Shown here one piece after another: positions 29,276 through 41,055 of a stretch of DNA of 64,000 nt. Source of the stretch: Prorocentrum cordatum (lineage: Eukaryota; Sar; Dinophyceae; Prorocentrales; Prorocentraceae); NCBI GenBank assembly GCA_963575745.1, contig CAUYUJ010008524.1:373670-437669 (forward strand). The letters run 5' to 3'. The notes under the pieces are model-generated. The model was given only the letters and a program-made list of their open reading frames with translations, was not told the origin of the DNA and made no database searches. The position numbers and the translations under genes were made by a program. How positions within the stretch are numbered: position 1 is the stretch's first letter; every line of letters starts with the position of its first letter.

Positions 29276-29699
29276 ACCCCCGTCTCTGAAGCCCCGAACC
29301 GACGTGAAGCCCGAACGGCCAGGGAAGGAAACAAGACGTATTAGGAGACAGGCAAACACCACGATCCTTACGTTAACGTCGACGTGGAAGAGAACCTCAC
29401 CAGCCCTCTGGGCGCACGTTGCGTAACCGTTATTGTTTTCCACCTTCCAGAACCACTTCTTCCCCGACCTTTTTATCACTGTTTATGCACCCCCTCCCCC
29501 AGACGACCGGCATCCAACCAGGAACAATGCCGAATCACCCCCCAACCATCCCTTTCAGAAAGGAAAATCAAAGAACACTATGCCTTCAAATTGGGAGCAT
29601 GTGCAACCAACCCGATGTGAGCCTTCCCCACCATCCCTGTCAAAAACCATACACCCTACACTGTGGGGCAAAATCTTGAGTAATGTTCGTCAGGCCCGC
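29276..29699. other. No firm feature; one possible short exon
   Basis: The only coding-like stretch is a 97-base minus-strand segment (29372-29468) that ends at a GTAAGG donor-like site; it is treated among the findings. The rest shows no repeat or domain. Confidence 0.3.
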
Positions 29700-30920
29700 G
29701 AGCACTTTGCATTATTTGTTGACAGGGACGGCGGGGGTGTGAGCATATTGCCTGCTGCCCGCAGGGTCACCATCCAGGTCAATAACAATAGAAAATGCAC
29801 CTCGCGGCAAAATGTGGACCATGCGCGGCCACCCCGCGATCACTGTCAGGTGGCTGTTGACAGGGACGACGGGGGTGGTGGCGTATGGCCTCCTGTGCGC
29901 AGGCCCACCAGACACAATGATGGGCATTTGATTTCGACAAGGGTGCCCGATCGCGTATAGGTGAAGACCTTCCTTTGGCCCCGAGCCTGGACCACTTGCC
30001 TCCATGGCCTTTGTAACCTCCGCCTTTACCCTGGACGTTCCCCTTAAAATGCTGCCCATTCGAAACATTTTCCACCTTTGCCTCCAATAGTTCCTGCGCT
30101 GCCGTTGCCTTCCTTTCTCCTGCAGTTCGCAGCAATGTGTCCAAAATAACCGCACGCGTTGCACTTGGGCACCTTTCCTTCTTTACCTGAGCCTGTGTTA
30201 ACTGCGTCTACTCCTTCTTCTAATGTGCGACCGCCTTCATAACCCCAGTCGCCGTCGCCGTGCCACCAGTAGCCGCCATCATCGACATAACCCTCTGCGG
30301 TCCAGCCTTCATGGGAGTCACAGATGTTCCCATGGTCGCGTCGCCATTGCTTCCACTAGCGGCTCCGATGCCCATGGCATCGCGGATTTCCGCGTCGGCA
30401 TTCAGTCTCTTCGTGCGCGCGCAATTCCGGCGTGAGCGAATCGGGCTTTTCGAAACACTCCTGATGCCAACCTTCAAACCAGCCCCCCGCGCGGGCCATG
30501 ATGGCCTTCAGCGCAAGTATGCGGACCGAAGGGATTCACGAATGTGCGGGGCCGTACTTCTCTAACGTTGCCACAAGCGACGTCCACTGCTCTATCTGGG
30601 TGACCGCGTCTCCTAGGCTCTTCGGCCTGTCCAGACCCATGGCTGGATTCACTTTGGCTGACAATGTCACCCCAGCAACCGCGGAGAACCACTTGCATAT
30701 GTTCTGGTAGGCTGGTTGCCCATCCATCACCTTCATTGAGCCCTTCAAACTGTCCCTTTCCTCGCGGCTCTATTCCCTCCAATGTGTCGTTCAAGATGTA
30801 CCACATGCCTTCGTATTGGTGATACCACATGCCCCTTGTATGGTCGACTTCGTGTTGTTTCACGACTCTTGCTTTCGTATATTCGGATGTTGTCCACCGA
30901 CCGTTGAGGATCCGAACCAT
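29700..30920 (-). pseudogene. Gag-like retroelement fragment with CCHC zinc knuckle
   Basis: A minus-strand zinc knuckle CNACGYFGHIAANC (30122-30163) has exact C-x2-C-x4-H-x4-C spacing, typical of Gag nucleocapsid. Upstream (30474-30920 and an overlapping frame 30536-30748) the sequence is helical and protein-like, for example QHEVDHTRGMWYHQYEGMWY and QNICKWFSAVAGVTLSAKV, resembling a capsid-like Gag region. Gly/Trp/Tyr-rich sequence lies between the two. Frames change several times and no protease, RT or integrase follows, so this is a truncated relic of an LTR or similar retroelement. Confidence 0.6.
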
Positions 30921-31069
30921 GTCATCGCCTCGCCATCATCGCCATGCAGCGCCACGCCCATGGTATCCAGCTTGTCGCCTAGATGTGTTAACGCCTTCCA
31001 GCTCCAGGTTCAATAATTGTCGCACCACTCGCGGAACGTGGCTCGGTAAGGAACTCAAAAATATGTTGT

Positions 31070-31990
31070 TTGTGTCCTCCCGACCAGTTTTTTCCCCACC
31101 ATCCTGTGGTGACCGCCTTGATGCATGACGCCAAGCGCCGCTTCGCGCAGACTGGCCTCCAACAACACCCAGGCCTCCCCATCAGTGAATTGATGTATGC
31201 CGACGACACCCTTTTAGTTGGCGCAGACGAGGACTACGTACACACGCTGATGGAAAGCGTGCGGCGGGCCGGGGAGCAATATGGTCTGGCATTCAACTGG
31301 GGGAAATTTGAGGTTTTATCCGTGAGCTGCCAGACAGCGATGGCGACGCCAGACGGACAGAACATCTTACAGAAGACTCATATTGTGCATTTGGGTGGAC
31401 TTCTCAGCAATGACGGCAGTAGCGGCCCCGAGCTCAGCAGGCGATTAGCCATCGCCAGCAAGGACTTTGATGCATTGTGTAGAATGTGGAAGCACGTGAG
31501 AATGCGCTTGCAGAAAAAGGTGCGCATCTTCGAGTCTTGCGTGGTTTCGAGGCTGTTATGTTGCCTACACACCATCTGGCTGAACAAGGCGGGTCGAGAC
31601 AAATTGGACGCATTCCAAGCACGATGATTGCGGAAACTGTCCGGCACCCCGCACTCCTACATCAGCTGGGTGAGCAACGCTTCCGAGCGGCATACGTGCA
31701 GAAGCCATGATTTAAGTTCTCTCTTGTCCTACCGCCAACTCGCACTCATAGGTGACATTGTCCAGCTCCCAGACGGCAGCCCAATCAGGAGGTGTATCTT
31801 TGAGCCCGGCACCGCCGATTTGGCCCGCCCGGGCGGGCGCCGCAAGCGTGGCAGATCAAGAAATACGTGGACGAGTTGTGTTTTTAGCATGGCGTGCGAA
31901 TTAGCTGGCGGCAAAGACGCCCTGCGCCAGATATGGCAGAAGGCCGGATGGCATGGCGCGCCCGCGCAAAGCGCTTCTACCTTCAGCCAC
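31070..31990 (+). pseudogene. LINE RT 3' fragment, 5'-truncated, one in-frame TGA
   Basis: The plus-strand frame begins inside an RT palm: PISELMYADDTLLVGA is motif C with both Asp, followed by GLAFNWGKFEVLS (motif D/E region) and HLGGLLSNDGSS. A thumb-like segment FESCVVSRLLCCLHTIW leads to a TGA (31625-31627), after which the same frame continues with SYISWVSN, QLALIGDIVQLPDGSPIRRC and GGRRKRGRSRNTW. The tail (small-residue linker, basic GRxR, Trp) resembles the C-terminal tail of the minus-strand LINE at 42991-43350. The 5' truncation is typical of incomplete LINE reverse transcription. A CTC microsatellite follows at its 3' end. Confidence 0.8.
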
Positions 31991-32002
31991 TATAGCTGTT
32001 CA

Positions 32003-32055
32003 GCCCCCTTCCTCCTCCTCCTCCTCCTCCTCCTCCTGCTCCTCCTCCTCCTCTG
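32003..32055 (+). repeat. (CTC)n microsatellite
   Basis: An almost pure run of CTC triplets directly after the LINE fragment. Confidence 0.85.
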
Positions 32056-32261
32056 CTTAGCACGCTTGCCGTTTCACCCAATTGTCTAGTATGTCTCACA
32101 ACTTCTGCCAACGCACCTATGTTGTGCATGGCGTCTGTCTGTCTGTCTGTCTGTCATCCTGTGGTGTTGGGTCCTCGTTTTGAAGAGACGGTCCCCGTGC
32201 TCCCTCATTCCTTCCTCACTCCGACCTCCCCCTCCTCCCTCCTCTCTGCGTTTCACCCACA

Positions 32262-33050
32262 CGGTACATCGCTTCGTGGCCCCATAGGGAATTCCACCGA
32301 AGCCCCCGGTGGGACCGCCAGCATGCGTCCCGGAAACCCTATTTGGCATGTTCACCCACCCAGTACAGCGCTTCGTGGCCCCATAGGGAGCTCCATCGGA
32401 GCCCCCAGTGGGACCGCCCGCATGCGTCCTGGAAACCCAATTTGGCAATTTAACCCACCCAGTACAGCGCTTCGTGGCCCCATAGGGAACTCCACCGAAG
32501 CCCCCAGTGGGACCGCCCGTATGCGTCCCGGAAACCCGATTTGGCATGTTCACCGACCCAGTACAGCACTTCGTGGCCCCATAGGGAGCCCCACCGAGGG
32601 CCCCAGTGCTACCACCCGCATGCGTCCTGGAAGCCCAAGTGGGCATTTTCACCCACCCAGTACAGCGTTTCGTGGCCCCATAAGGGAGCTCCACCGAAGC
32701 CCCCAAGGGTACCGCTCGCAGGCGTCCCCGAAACCCAATTTGGCATGTTCACCAACCCAGTACAGCGCTTCGTGGCCCCAGTGGGACCGCCCGCATGCGT
32801 CCCAGAAACCCGAGTTGGCATTTTCACCCACCCAGTACAGCGCTTCGTGGCCCCATAGGGAGCTCCATCGAAGCCCCCAATGGGACCGCCCGCATGCGCG
32901 CCGGAAACCCAATTTGGCATTTTCACCCATCCAGTACAGCGCTTCGTGGCCCCATAGGGAGCTCCACCGACGGCCCCAGTGTTACCGCCCGCATGCGTTC
33001 CCCCCCCACCCAGTGCAGCGCTTCGTGGCCCCATAGGGAGCTTCACCGAA
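32262..33050. repeat. Tandem satellite, ~97-bp unit, nine copies
   Basis: The landmark cagcgcttcgtggccccata recurs near 32270, 32370, 32467, 32570, 32667, 32768, 32842, 32940 and 33018. Units also share gggagctccaccgaagcccc, gggaccgcccgcatgcgt and aacccaatttggcat. One unit is about 25 bases short. The reading frames across it (repeats of HPPSTALRGPIG or ATKRCTGWV) come from the DNA repeat; none has independent support. Confidence 0.9.
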
Positions 33051-33984
33051 GAACATATTCACAATTGCCGTACCCTGAACTGCATATGGTTGGGTCCTTC
33101 GCCAGGATAATTTCATTCCCCGACTGATTCGGCTGTATTCGCAACCTGTTCCATCGTGCTTGTTCTGCACAGTTGTTTGTCCTTCCAGGTTCTCGAATCT
33201 GAACTAAAGTGCCTTCGCTTGCCGTCCTGCGCACATGTTGCGGCTCACGACATTCTAACTCATCAGTAACAGTCCGTAACCTTCCCCTTCCCCGTTGGTG
33301 ACGGTCCTGACTCCCGCTGCGGTCTCCCTCTCAATGAACCCTTTTACTTCCTCATGATTAGGTCTGCGCCGTTTTACGTAACTGCCGTCGCCCACGTAGT
33401 ACGCGGCTTCACATAGCTCACTGAACCTCACTGGGTTGAGGTTAAAGATGGGCGGATGCGCTTAACTCCGGGAGCGGATCTCTTGGATGGGCGGGTGCTG
33501 CTGCCGCTGCTGCTGCGGCTGCCATTAACGTAGCTCCGCTACCATGCAACTTCCCGCGGAAGACTTTTTCGAGAACGAACCAAAGATGACCCACGTTTAA
33601 GAACAAGGCAAAGCAACTGCACCGCTGTCAAGCACTTGAGAGAAATGTCAGCGGTAACGCTAACACCCGACTAAGGGATATGCTGTCTTTCCACACAGTC
33701 GCATGGCCATGTTTTAACTTCTCCTCCTCCTGCTCGTCCTCCTCCTCCTCCTTTTCTTCCTCCTCCTCCTCCTCCTGCTCCTCCCCCTTCTCCTCAAGCT
33801 TATCCTCCTCCTCCTTCTCCTCCTTCTGGCCAGAGGCCTCTACAATAACATGTCGCACCTCTGAACGCGTCGGCACGACATGCCCAGCGTTCTGGCTGGG
33901 ACTTCCCCACCACTTATGATCCTGATGCTAGAAATTCTCAACTGATTCAAGGACTGAGGGCGGGAACATTCTACAATGTGGTGT
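33051..33984. other. No gene recognised; two microsatellites
   Basis: Contains a CTG/GCC-rich triplet stretch at about 33490-33530 and a TCC/TCT tract at about 33718-33832 that yields a spurious Glu-rich frame on the minus strand. Otherwise nothing recognisable. Confidence 0.5.
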
Positions 33985-34740
33985 TCGCCCTAACGCCGCA
34001 CGCTTTCGTCTCAAAAGCTTGCAACAGCTGCAAGGATGGAGGGAAGCTCCTTTTCAAAATGGGTCTCTCGCCTCCGCACTGCGCGACGTCTTCCCCAAAG
34101 GTTGCAACAACCTCAAAGATGGAGGGCAGCTCCAATCCAAACCGAGGGTCTCGCCTTTGCGCCGCGCACAATCGCTTCAAGCTGCGCAACGCTTTCAAAG
34201 ATGCAGGGCAAGTCCTTGTTGAAACGGGTCTCTCGCCCTAGCGCCGCGCACGTACATCTGAAAAACCTGAAGCTGTTACAAGGACCGAAGGCGGTTCCGA
34301 TTCGAAGTCTGGCTCTCGCGTGAGACATCCTGGAACCCCAAACCCAGGGACAAGAACACATGCAACGACTGCACGGGTGAAGGGTGGCTCTTTGTTCAAA
34401 ATCCGACTAGAAGCTGCAACATTGGCACAGCTGTACGGATGGGGAGCGGCTCCTGCTTCACAATGACGCCTTCGTTTGACACTTCCCCGTCGCTCATGGC
34501 AAAAAGTAAAAACATGCGCAGCGTCACACCGATGGGGGTGGTTCAATTTTCGGAACGGAGATATCACTCGACACCACGTTGAAGTGCACTGTATGATAAT
34601 GTATTCGTGCGTTCCCTTTGGCCCGCTGAAAAAATACAAGGCAATCGGTTCCTTTTCAAAGCGGGGCTCTCCCATGAACGGAAGGCCCTTGGGGCGTTGG
34701 TCTTTCAAAAAGGGCCTGCCTGAAGCGCTCAGGAAGGCTT
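33985..34740. repeat. Degenerate tandem array, ~85-95 bp unit
   Basis: Units carry gcaac--ctgcaaggatggagg, agctcc, tttcaaaa-gggtctctcgcc and gccgcgca in order, clearest at 33985-34330 and decaying to about 34740. No coding sense survives a shift between frames. Confidence 0.7.
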
Positions 34741-34799
34741 GTAGGGACTTAGGAGGCGGGGGCTTGGGACGGGAACGCGTATTGCAACATCATGAATGC

Positions 34800-35320
34800 A
34801 CCGTCGGGTTATTCTAGTTATCCTCTTCCGCCTCCCGCGTATCTTCCTCTCCCTTCAGCATCCCCTCCTCGTCCCCCTCCTCCACTCTTCATCCTCGCTT
34901 ACGTTGCCCCGGCGTAGACCAGCCAGGATCGTCGTCGCGTCTAACTCATCGACCTCATCATACTCCTGCTCCGCATCCCTCCTCCCTCGTCCCTCCTCCT
35001 CCCTCCTCGATCCTGCTCCAGCTCCCTTTTCCTCCTCCTCCTCCTCATCATCATCGACCCTCCCCCTTTTCCTCCACCTCCTCCCTCCTCCCCCCGACAG
35101 CGACGGCGACACCGACAACGACGGCGATGGCTGCGACGACAGCGACCCACGACGACCAACACGGCGGCTGCGGCGGCGGCGGCGACGATGACGACGACGA
35201 CGACCACGACCACGACGGCGGCGGCGGCGACGAAAACAACGAAAACGACGACGCCGACGACGACGACGAAACCAACGAAAACTACGAAAACGGCGGCGGC
35301 GGCAGCGACGTCCCCCGCGA
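34800..35320. repeat. CTC tract followed by GACGAC/GGC microsatellite
   Basis: CTC-rich sequence (34820-35090) passes into GAC/GGC/AAC triplets (35095-35310) that encode Asp/Asn/Thr- or Arg-rich runs. Simple sequence only. Confidence 0.8.
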
Positions 35321-36070
35321 GGCCCGCCTGCGATGAGCGCCGCGGCGGTTGGTGCCAGGCCGGGCCAGGGAGAACGCTTCGGGGGAGAAGGACATTGCGG
35401 CATCGACAGGCCAGGCCAGGAGGAGCACGAGGAGGGGAGGAGGAGCACGAGGAAGGGAGAGGCAAAAAGGAAACAAGACGCGGTGTTTGACAAATTCGGC
35501 TACACGTGGAGACTAGAAAGACCTTTGGCGCGCGGCTTTAGGGACGCCCGTGGGGACCCAACGCAACCGTGAAAGCAGCTGTTGTCGCACCGTATCATCG
35601 GTCAGCGGGACGCGCCACGAAAGTTCAGTAGCGCTGGCAAGCAACCACAGAATTTCGCCTATTCGATTGTAACGAATGGCGCGCCGAAAACGCTACGAAA
35701 GCACACGCTGCACAGGGCAACCACGATGAGGTCTGGCACTGCAGGGCCGCGTCGTGATGACGTATGTCCGGGTCCGCTATCGTGGACAAGCCCAGGGCCA
35801 AAAAAATACTCATAATATGTTAGAACAGAATTGGGTAGTTTGCAATCGTGCAAAGCCCCACGGGTCCAAAAGGATATTCGGAGATCGGCCAACGTGCCTG
35901 TAGCACGAGTTGGACTGCCCCAAGGCTCGTGCAGCACTGACAGGCAAACGCTGTGCTACCACTGCAGCGTGAACTGTAAGTTCTGAAAGGGACGGGACCA
36001 ACGTTTTCTCAGACTTTCCGGTTTCGGCCCCCGTGTGTGAGTTGATTCTTGCGCCTCCCCCTCACAAAAC
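35321..36070. other. No gene recognised
   Basis: Begins with a purine-rich patch (ccaggccaggaggagcacga, about 35406-35460) that has a similar counterpart at 46095-46145. The remainder has normal complexity but no frame with protein-like character or known motif. Confidence 0.4.
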
Positions 36071-36074
36071 AATC

Positions 36075-36480
36075 TCCCCAACCCTCCTATGACTCCACGA
36101 GGGCCCCGAGTGGCCAAACGATCGCCCCAAGACGCCCAAAACGCCTCAAGATGGCCCAAGGGGCCTCCAAAACGCCACGAGAAGCCCCCCAGAGGCCTCC
36201 CAAGAGGGCCCCAAGGGGGACCAAAGAGAGACACATCATTGATATGCCTTTTCCTGGTGTTTGAAAGATTGTGGTATTCTCGTCCTTCGAATTCCGACGC
36301 TCTCAGACGGCCCATGAAACCCCCAACACCACCCCCAACACGGCCCACGCATCCTCGAAGAGAGCCCCTTACATGGCCCAAGAGCACCCCAAAATGTCCC
36401 AAGAAACGCCCGAGACGGTCCAAGCCCCAAGACGGCCCCAAAAGGGGCCCAAGAGAGGAAACAATTATTAAACATCTGAG
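36075..36480 (+). repeat. ccaagaggccc-type dispersed repeat array, locus A
   Basis: Dense degenerate units built on cccaagaggccccaaaacg. Two repeat arms flank an AT-rich core (about 36225-36300), and a second AT-rich core follows near 36460-36480. Similar arrays occur near 24190, 40765, 51490 (opposite orientation) and 53050. The Pro/Arg/Lys-rich frames are a by-product. Confidence 0.8.
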
Positions 36481-36702
36481 CTCAAGGGGCCCAGATTCGA
36501 GGGAAGCGCTAAACTGCATCGGCGCATATCAAGAGCACCGCGACACAACTCAACTCCGCCCGAGGTTGTACCCAGAGGAGGCTCAACCTATGAAGCCGAC
36601 GAATCTTCCCTGCTGAGATGCGGCCCACGCTCAGCCACTGCTGCACTGGCCCCGCCAGCACACACCGGAGGCACGCACCCACCTACAAAGGGTGGCTGGC
36701 AT

Positions 36703-38264
36703 TTAGGTGCGAGGGAAGCGGGAGCTAGAACCCTTGCCCCTTGCACTGCGACCACCTCTACCCATGCCGCATCGCGCGCGCCTGAAGATCTGAATGCTGA
36801 AATGCAGTCCCGACTCCAAAACATCTGGGACAGGGGGGGGCTCTCCAGTCTGCGCACCAGCTCGAGAGGAGGAAGAAGCAGGAGGAGGAGGAGAAGGCAA
36901 AGAAGGACAACGAGAGGGAACAAAACTTTGCGCTACCATGGCAGTCAAGCGAGTACTGTGCTGTAGGAGTGGCGGCAGCCTCATCTCACCCATGTGTTCT
37001 CGTCCAGGTACTGGCCTGATCACCCTCTCTAGCGGGCCTCTGGGCGCTGGCCCGTGGACGGGAAAGCCTCCCTCCGCCAGAACGAGCTGCTGCATCCGAC
37101 CGTCGATCACTTTGCCGAAACCGCGGCTCGGGGAGAATTGCCACATGATCATGCGTTGCTGCTCCTGGTCATCCTGTTCCCCGTGGGTTTCGATGCGGAA
37201 ATGCCCCGCAATCTCCGAGACCTGACTGACCGTCGCCGTCGGAAGTTGATCCTGGAAGAACGCCATCATCTCCATCACCAGCTTCTTCTCGTCGCACTTG
37301 CCATCGACCGCCGTGCGACTCGCTCCGCATCCGATAGTTGCCATGAAGATGGCCCATAGAGGCGCGCCGCGCGCCTTGTGGTCGCGATAGCTTCGAAGAG
37401 GCTGAAACTGATTCAGGGCCGTGGCCGCCTCTGACAGACAATGACCCCTCCTGCACGAACGCTCGAGATGAGTAGTTGCGCCCTTTTGCGTCGCTCGAAC
37501 TTGCCTGCAACAAATGCGCCCATTGCGTGGCGAGATAACGCACGATAGACTGCGCATGTTGCGAGCCCCTTCGCATGTGGCAGTAGCGCCCCCCTGCTCG
37601 TAAAGATCGCCCCGCGTTCCAGTCCCTTTCTGCCGTGCCTGCGCACAAACTCCCTCTTTTTCCCCCAACGAACGGGCGGAAGAGGAACGGCGCTAGCATG
37701 CCACCCAGGATGTGGAAAACCTACGCCGAAGGCTTTACTGCGCAGCTCATTCATGTCGATGGCACAGAAGTCTCCCATCGCATCGAAATCTGAAGTCACC
37801 TGTCGCAGATATGGCGAAGCATACCCAGCCGGCCGGCCAAAAGACAAGCGAGGCCCTGGGTCGAACTGCAACTCGCCAAACAGCGCCGCGAGCAATTGCG
37901 AGCGGTGGCCAGGCTGACGGCCCCAGGCCAGGCACATCCTCAGTCGTCTCAATATGGGCTCCTGCGCGGACGGAAGGGCACTCCCGAACTTCAAAACCCC
38001 CTCGTTCGTAAGACTGGTGACGCGGCCCCCCTCTCGATTTGGAGCCCTGCCACCCATCGCCGCGCGAACCAATTTACTGAGACAAGAACCCACGACTTCG
38101 CAGCCATGGTTCGTTCGCGGGAAACTCTCGAGGCCAGACAACAAAGAATGTTGCGCAAATTCGAAATGAACACCCACGCCACCTGGTCGCCAAATCCGCA
38201 AGACTCCAGATACCACCCAGAGAATGGAAGCCACCACGAGCCGCCTGACATCGACGAACAACAT
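36703..38264 (-). pseudogene. LINE C 3' coding region
   Basis: Two long overlapping frames (38264-37413 and 37668-36703). Protein-like stretches include EPILRRLRMCLAWGRQPG, FGRPAGYASPYLRQV, and QVSEIAGHFRIETHGEQDD. No family recognised. The stretch CTGCCATG-gtagcg near 36945 followed by a pyrimidine-rich run could be an intron, but this is unproven. Confidence 0.4.
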
Positions 38265-38299
38265 CCGAACGCGCCGAATCCGGCATGCTGAGGAATGGA

Positions 38300-39430
38300 C
38301 CTAAGCCTCTACCCCCCCGAGCCCACCCCCCCAGGTTCCTGCGTCGCAAGTTCGACTTAGTAAGGGTCCCTTGGTGAGCAAAGTGCACGAAGAACTACTG
38401 CTTGGATTCGTCCCGAGCGAGTCCGAAACGGGATACAACCGAGCCGAGGTACTGGTCGGCCATCCTAAGCTTGTCAAGAAATGTCGTTCGCGAATCACCT
38501 GGGTCGGGAATGCTGATCCCATTCATATCATCGGCGTAATTCTGCTAAGACGCACCCGCTGCCCCCCCCCCCGCCGCCCCCCCCCCCCCCAATAACTATG
38601 TTGATATCAGGCCCCAGTCCCGCAACTCCATCCCCCTATGCCAATGCCGGGAACATGAAACCTCGAAGGAAGGCTGCGACAATAAACGGATCGCCCATGC
38701 ACACTCCTTGCGGCGGGCGGACCAGCAATGGCTCATCTGCTGCAGCAAACTGGATGAGCGCCTCGGTGAAGCGCTGCTGGCAGAGATGCACACTGGCCTC
38801 AATGCATGAAGACGGGCCACCTCCTTGAAAGTCTCGTGAGAAGTGCTGCCGAGGGCACCGCTGAGATCTCTGAAACACACGGCATGCGTCAGTCCACCCT
38901 CGCGCAATCTTCTGCTCACACGTGGGAATATAAGACCGCCCCCATCCCGCCTCCTGCCCATCACGAAACTGCGCGCCCATGACTGCCGGAGAAACCCGAA
39001 GCTATTTACTGAAGAAGCCGTTCCCCACGACTGCCAATAAATGCACGACGCGTCGTCCGTTAGGCCCTAGCAGGGCCGACTTGCGTAAACCACAAGCTGC
39101 ACTTCTGCGCCAGCGCAGGGGGGTCATTCCACGCGCGCGGATCCTGGCCAAGCCAACGTGGAAATACAACTTAAAATCGAGAGTGGTCGGCGGCTCGGAA
39201 TCGTAGCCCAAACCTACCTTCAACTGGGCCGCAGGGCGTGGCCCCGGAAGAAATAGCATATGCCACAGCTCCAGCGGCGCCCTGTGCGCGGGCACGGCCT
39301 TTCTCTTCTTCGAGCAGATGAGGTGCGACCCAAGATGGACGAGTAGTCCTCGTTGGTCCTCTCGAACAGGTCTGCGCCTGGAAGCCAGTGGAAGTAACCG
39401 CCCCGATCCGCGCGCAACGGGCCCCATTCA
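38300..39430 (-). pseudogene. LINE C reverse transcriptase palm
   Basis: Motif A-like VCFRDLSGALGST (about 38850), motif B-like PQGVCMGDPFIVAAF (about 38700) and motif C NYADDMNGISIPDPG (38527-38538 for YADD) occur in order but in different frames. Both catalytic Asp of motif C are retained. A poly-C run at 38558-38592 and a TAG just upstream of motif C interrupt the frame. Confidence 0.65.
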
Positions 39431-39564
39431 CGTCGCCCTACTGCCATTCCGCCTTCAGGCCCAGACAATCGCCACGCCGACAACCACTGGTCTGCTGAAA
39501 GAGGCGCTGGCCGCATCAGAGCTCTGTTGGGTCCGATGCAAAAACGAAATGCCAGCCGTGAGAG

Positions 39565-40472
39565 TCACATGGCTTCATCAGCTCGACGTTGTCGCCACAT
39601 TGTATTTGCCGCCGCCACTACTCCGTCACGGCGTTGTCTGTGGAATCGACGCCGAGAAAGTTTCAATCGTTGTGCCGAGACCCCAAGCTCTGCATCAATG
39701 GCCTCCACAACCAGTGTATCAACATGAAAGTTGCCTGCTCGAACCTCCGGTCGCTGTCGTAGAAGCTCACGGCGGGAAGCGAAGTGTTCACTATAGTGTT
39801 CGCATGGTGGCGGTCGAGCAGCTGCACTGAAGTAGCCCGCCCCTGCCTCAATGACTGCGGCATCCAACATCTTGAAAATCTCGTCTGGTGACGCGCTCTC
39901 CTTCATATGTCTCGGGTCATCCCGCGACAACTTGGTCGCCGCCGATTCAATGCAGTATCGCTTGCCTTTTTGGTCCTGCATCAAAGCCTGCATGCGCAGG
40001 TAAAGATCCCACCAGATCTCCTGCCAAGTCGAAACTGTTCCCGAGCCTTGCGTAGTAGCTCGCCTGCTCCATAAGACATGCACTCCACAGATCCGATGTC
40101 CACTGCTGCACTGCGCCCATCCGTCACGCCTGCGCCACACTTTCGGAGGCCCATGCCGCCATCTAGATCACAGAACAGGAAGGGAAGACATCGCGCAGAG
40201 ATTTCAGCAAAAGCATCGCGCAACCAGTTCGGCAAAATGCGCACAATGGCAAGGTCGTTCTCGTTCTTCTGAAGCCCGAAATCTATCGGTGGAAAATCCT
40301 TGCTGATGTAATCAAGATCCTGCCGTCCTCTCTTAAGACACGCTGCGACAGCGCGCCCTCTGGCCCCCGCTGGTGATGGCCAACTTCGAATAACGGGATG
40401 CTCACGGAGCTCGCCACCGATATAATGATTTAACATCCACAGCCAGGATTCGAAAATGGTGACGGGCCGCAC
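39565..40472 (-). pseudogene. LINE C endonuclease C-terminal part and linker
   Basis: Two overlapping frames. The first contains QKNENDLAIVRILPNWLRD and RCLPFLFCDLDGGMGLR, the latter resembling the GDxN strand of the endonuclease. The second contains RMQALMQDQKGKRYCIES and DEIFKMLDAAVIEAG, a helical linker ahead of the RT. No intact active site. Confidence 0.45.
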
Positions 40473-40700
40473 GGCGCACAGACAACCAGGGAACCAGCAA
40501 TACGAGATCTCAGAAACATGCTGCCTGTGGAATTCTGCCTGAAGTCGGACGCCTGCGCCCCCGAGAGAAGAACGGCATCAAACTTGCGCCGATCGGTAAT
40601 GGGATCCCCCAGTCTGTCGCGCGTCGTAGCCTGCGGGTTCCAGCCCAACACGCGAAGCCGGGACATCCCCCGCTGGGCCGCATCACTGCGCCATGTCGGT
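40430..40700 (-). pseudogene. LINE C endonuclease, N-terminal part
   Basis: The segment RLRVLGWNPQATTRD ... KFDAVLLSGAQ matches the first two endonuclease motifs (WN-, then the loop that normally ends in Q-E). After this the frame reads ASDFRQNSTGS and moves out of phase at about 40440. Only about 90 residues are legible. Confidence 0.6.
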
Positions 40701-40764
40701 GGCGCTCTGGCAGGAGGCGAGAAATGTGGGTCTCTCAAACCCATCCGCGAAACAACTGGGCTTG

Positions 40765-40985
40765 CGCCTGATGGGCTGAGCCTCCCCAGGAGGCCCCAAG
40801 AGGCGTCTCCGAGGCCCCACAAAACCCCTAAAAGGTCCCCAAGAGACCCCACGAGGCCCCCAAGAGGCCCAGAAGAGGCCCCAAGAGGCCCCAAAACGGC
40901 ACCCGAGAAGCCTCATAACTGCATCCAAAAATCCCTGAAAAGGCCCCCACGAGATCCCAACAAACATCCAATAGGCTTCACTACG
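40765..40985 (+). repeat. ccaagaggccc-type dispersed repeat array, locus B
   Basis: A 220-base array of the same degenerate unit as at 36075 and 53050, lying just upstream (minus sense) of the LINE C endonuclease start. Its position suggests insertion into the element or recruitment of element-flanking repeat. Confidence 0.75.
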
Positions 40986-41055
40986 CCCACAGCCAAGGCA
41001 CGGTGGCGGGATGGGCGTATTCAAAGATAGTTAAACGTTTTCTCGAGTAGCCCCA

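Noticed and set aside
32262-33050. Repeat array considered as a CRISPR array
   Set aside because: Units are about 97 bases with conserved and variable halves in direct tandem, no unique spacers of uniform length, no cas genes, and the setting is eukaryotic.
23140-35500. Poly-Leu, poly-Ser, poly-Glu and poly-Asp ORFs that look like membrane segments or acidic proteins
   Set aside because: They are translations of CTC, GAG and GAC microsatellites and lack any flanking protein-like sequence.
36703-37668. LINE C 3' frame considered as an independent host gene
   Set aside because: It overlaps a second equally long frame, has no recognised domain and continues the minus-strand order of LINE C.
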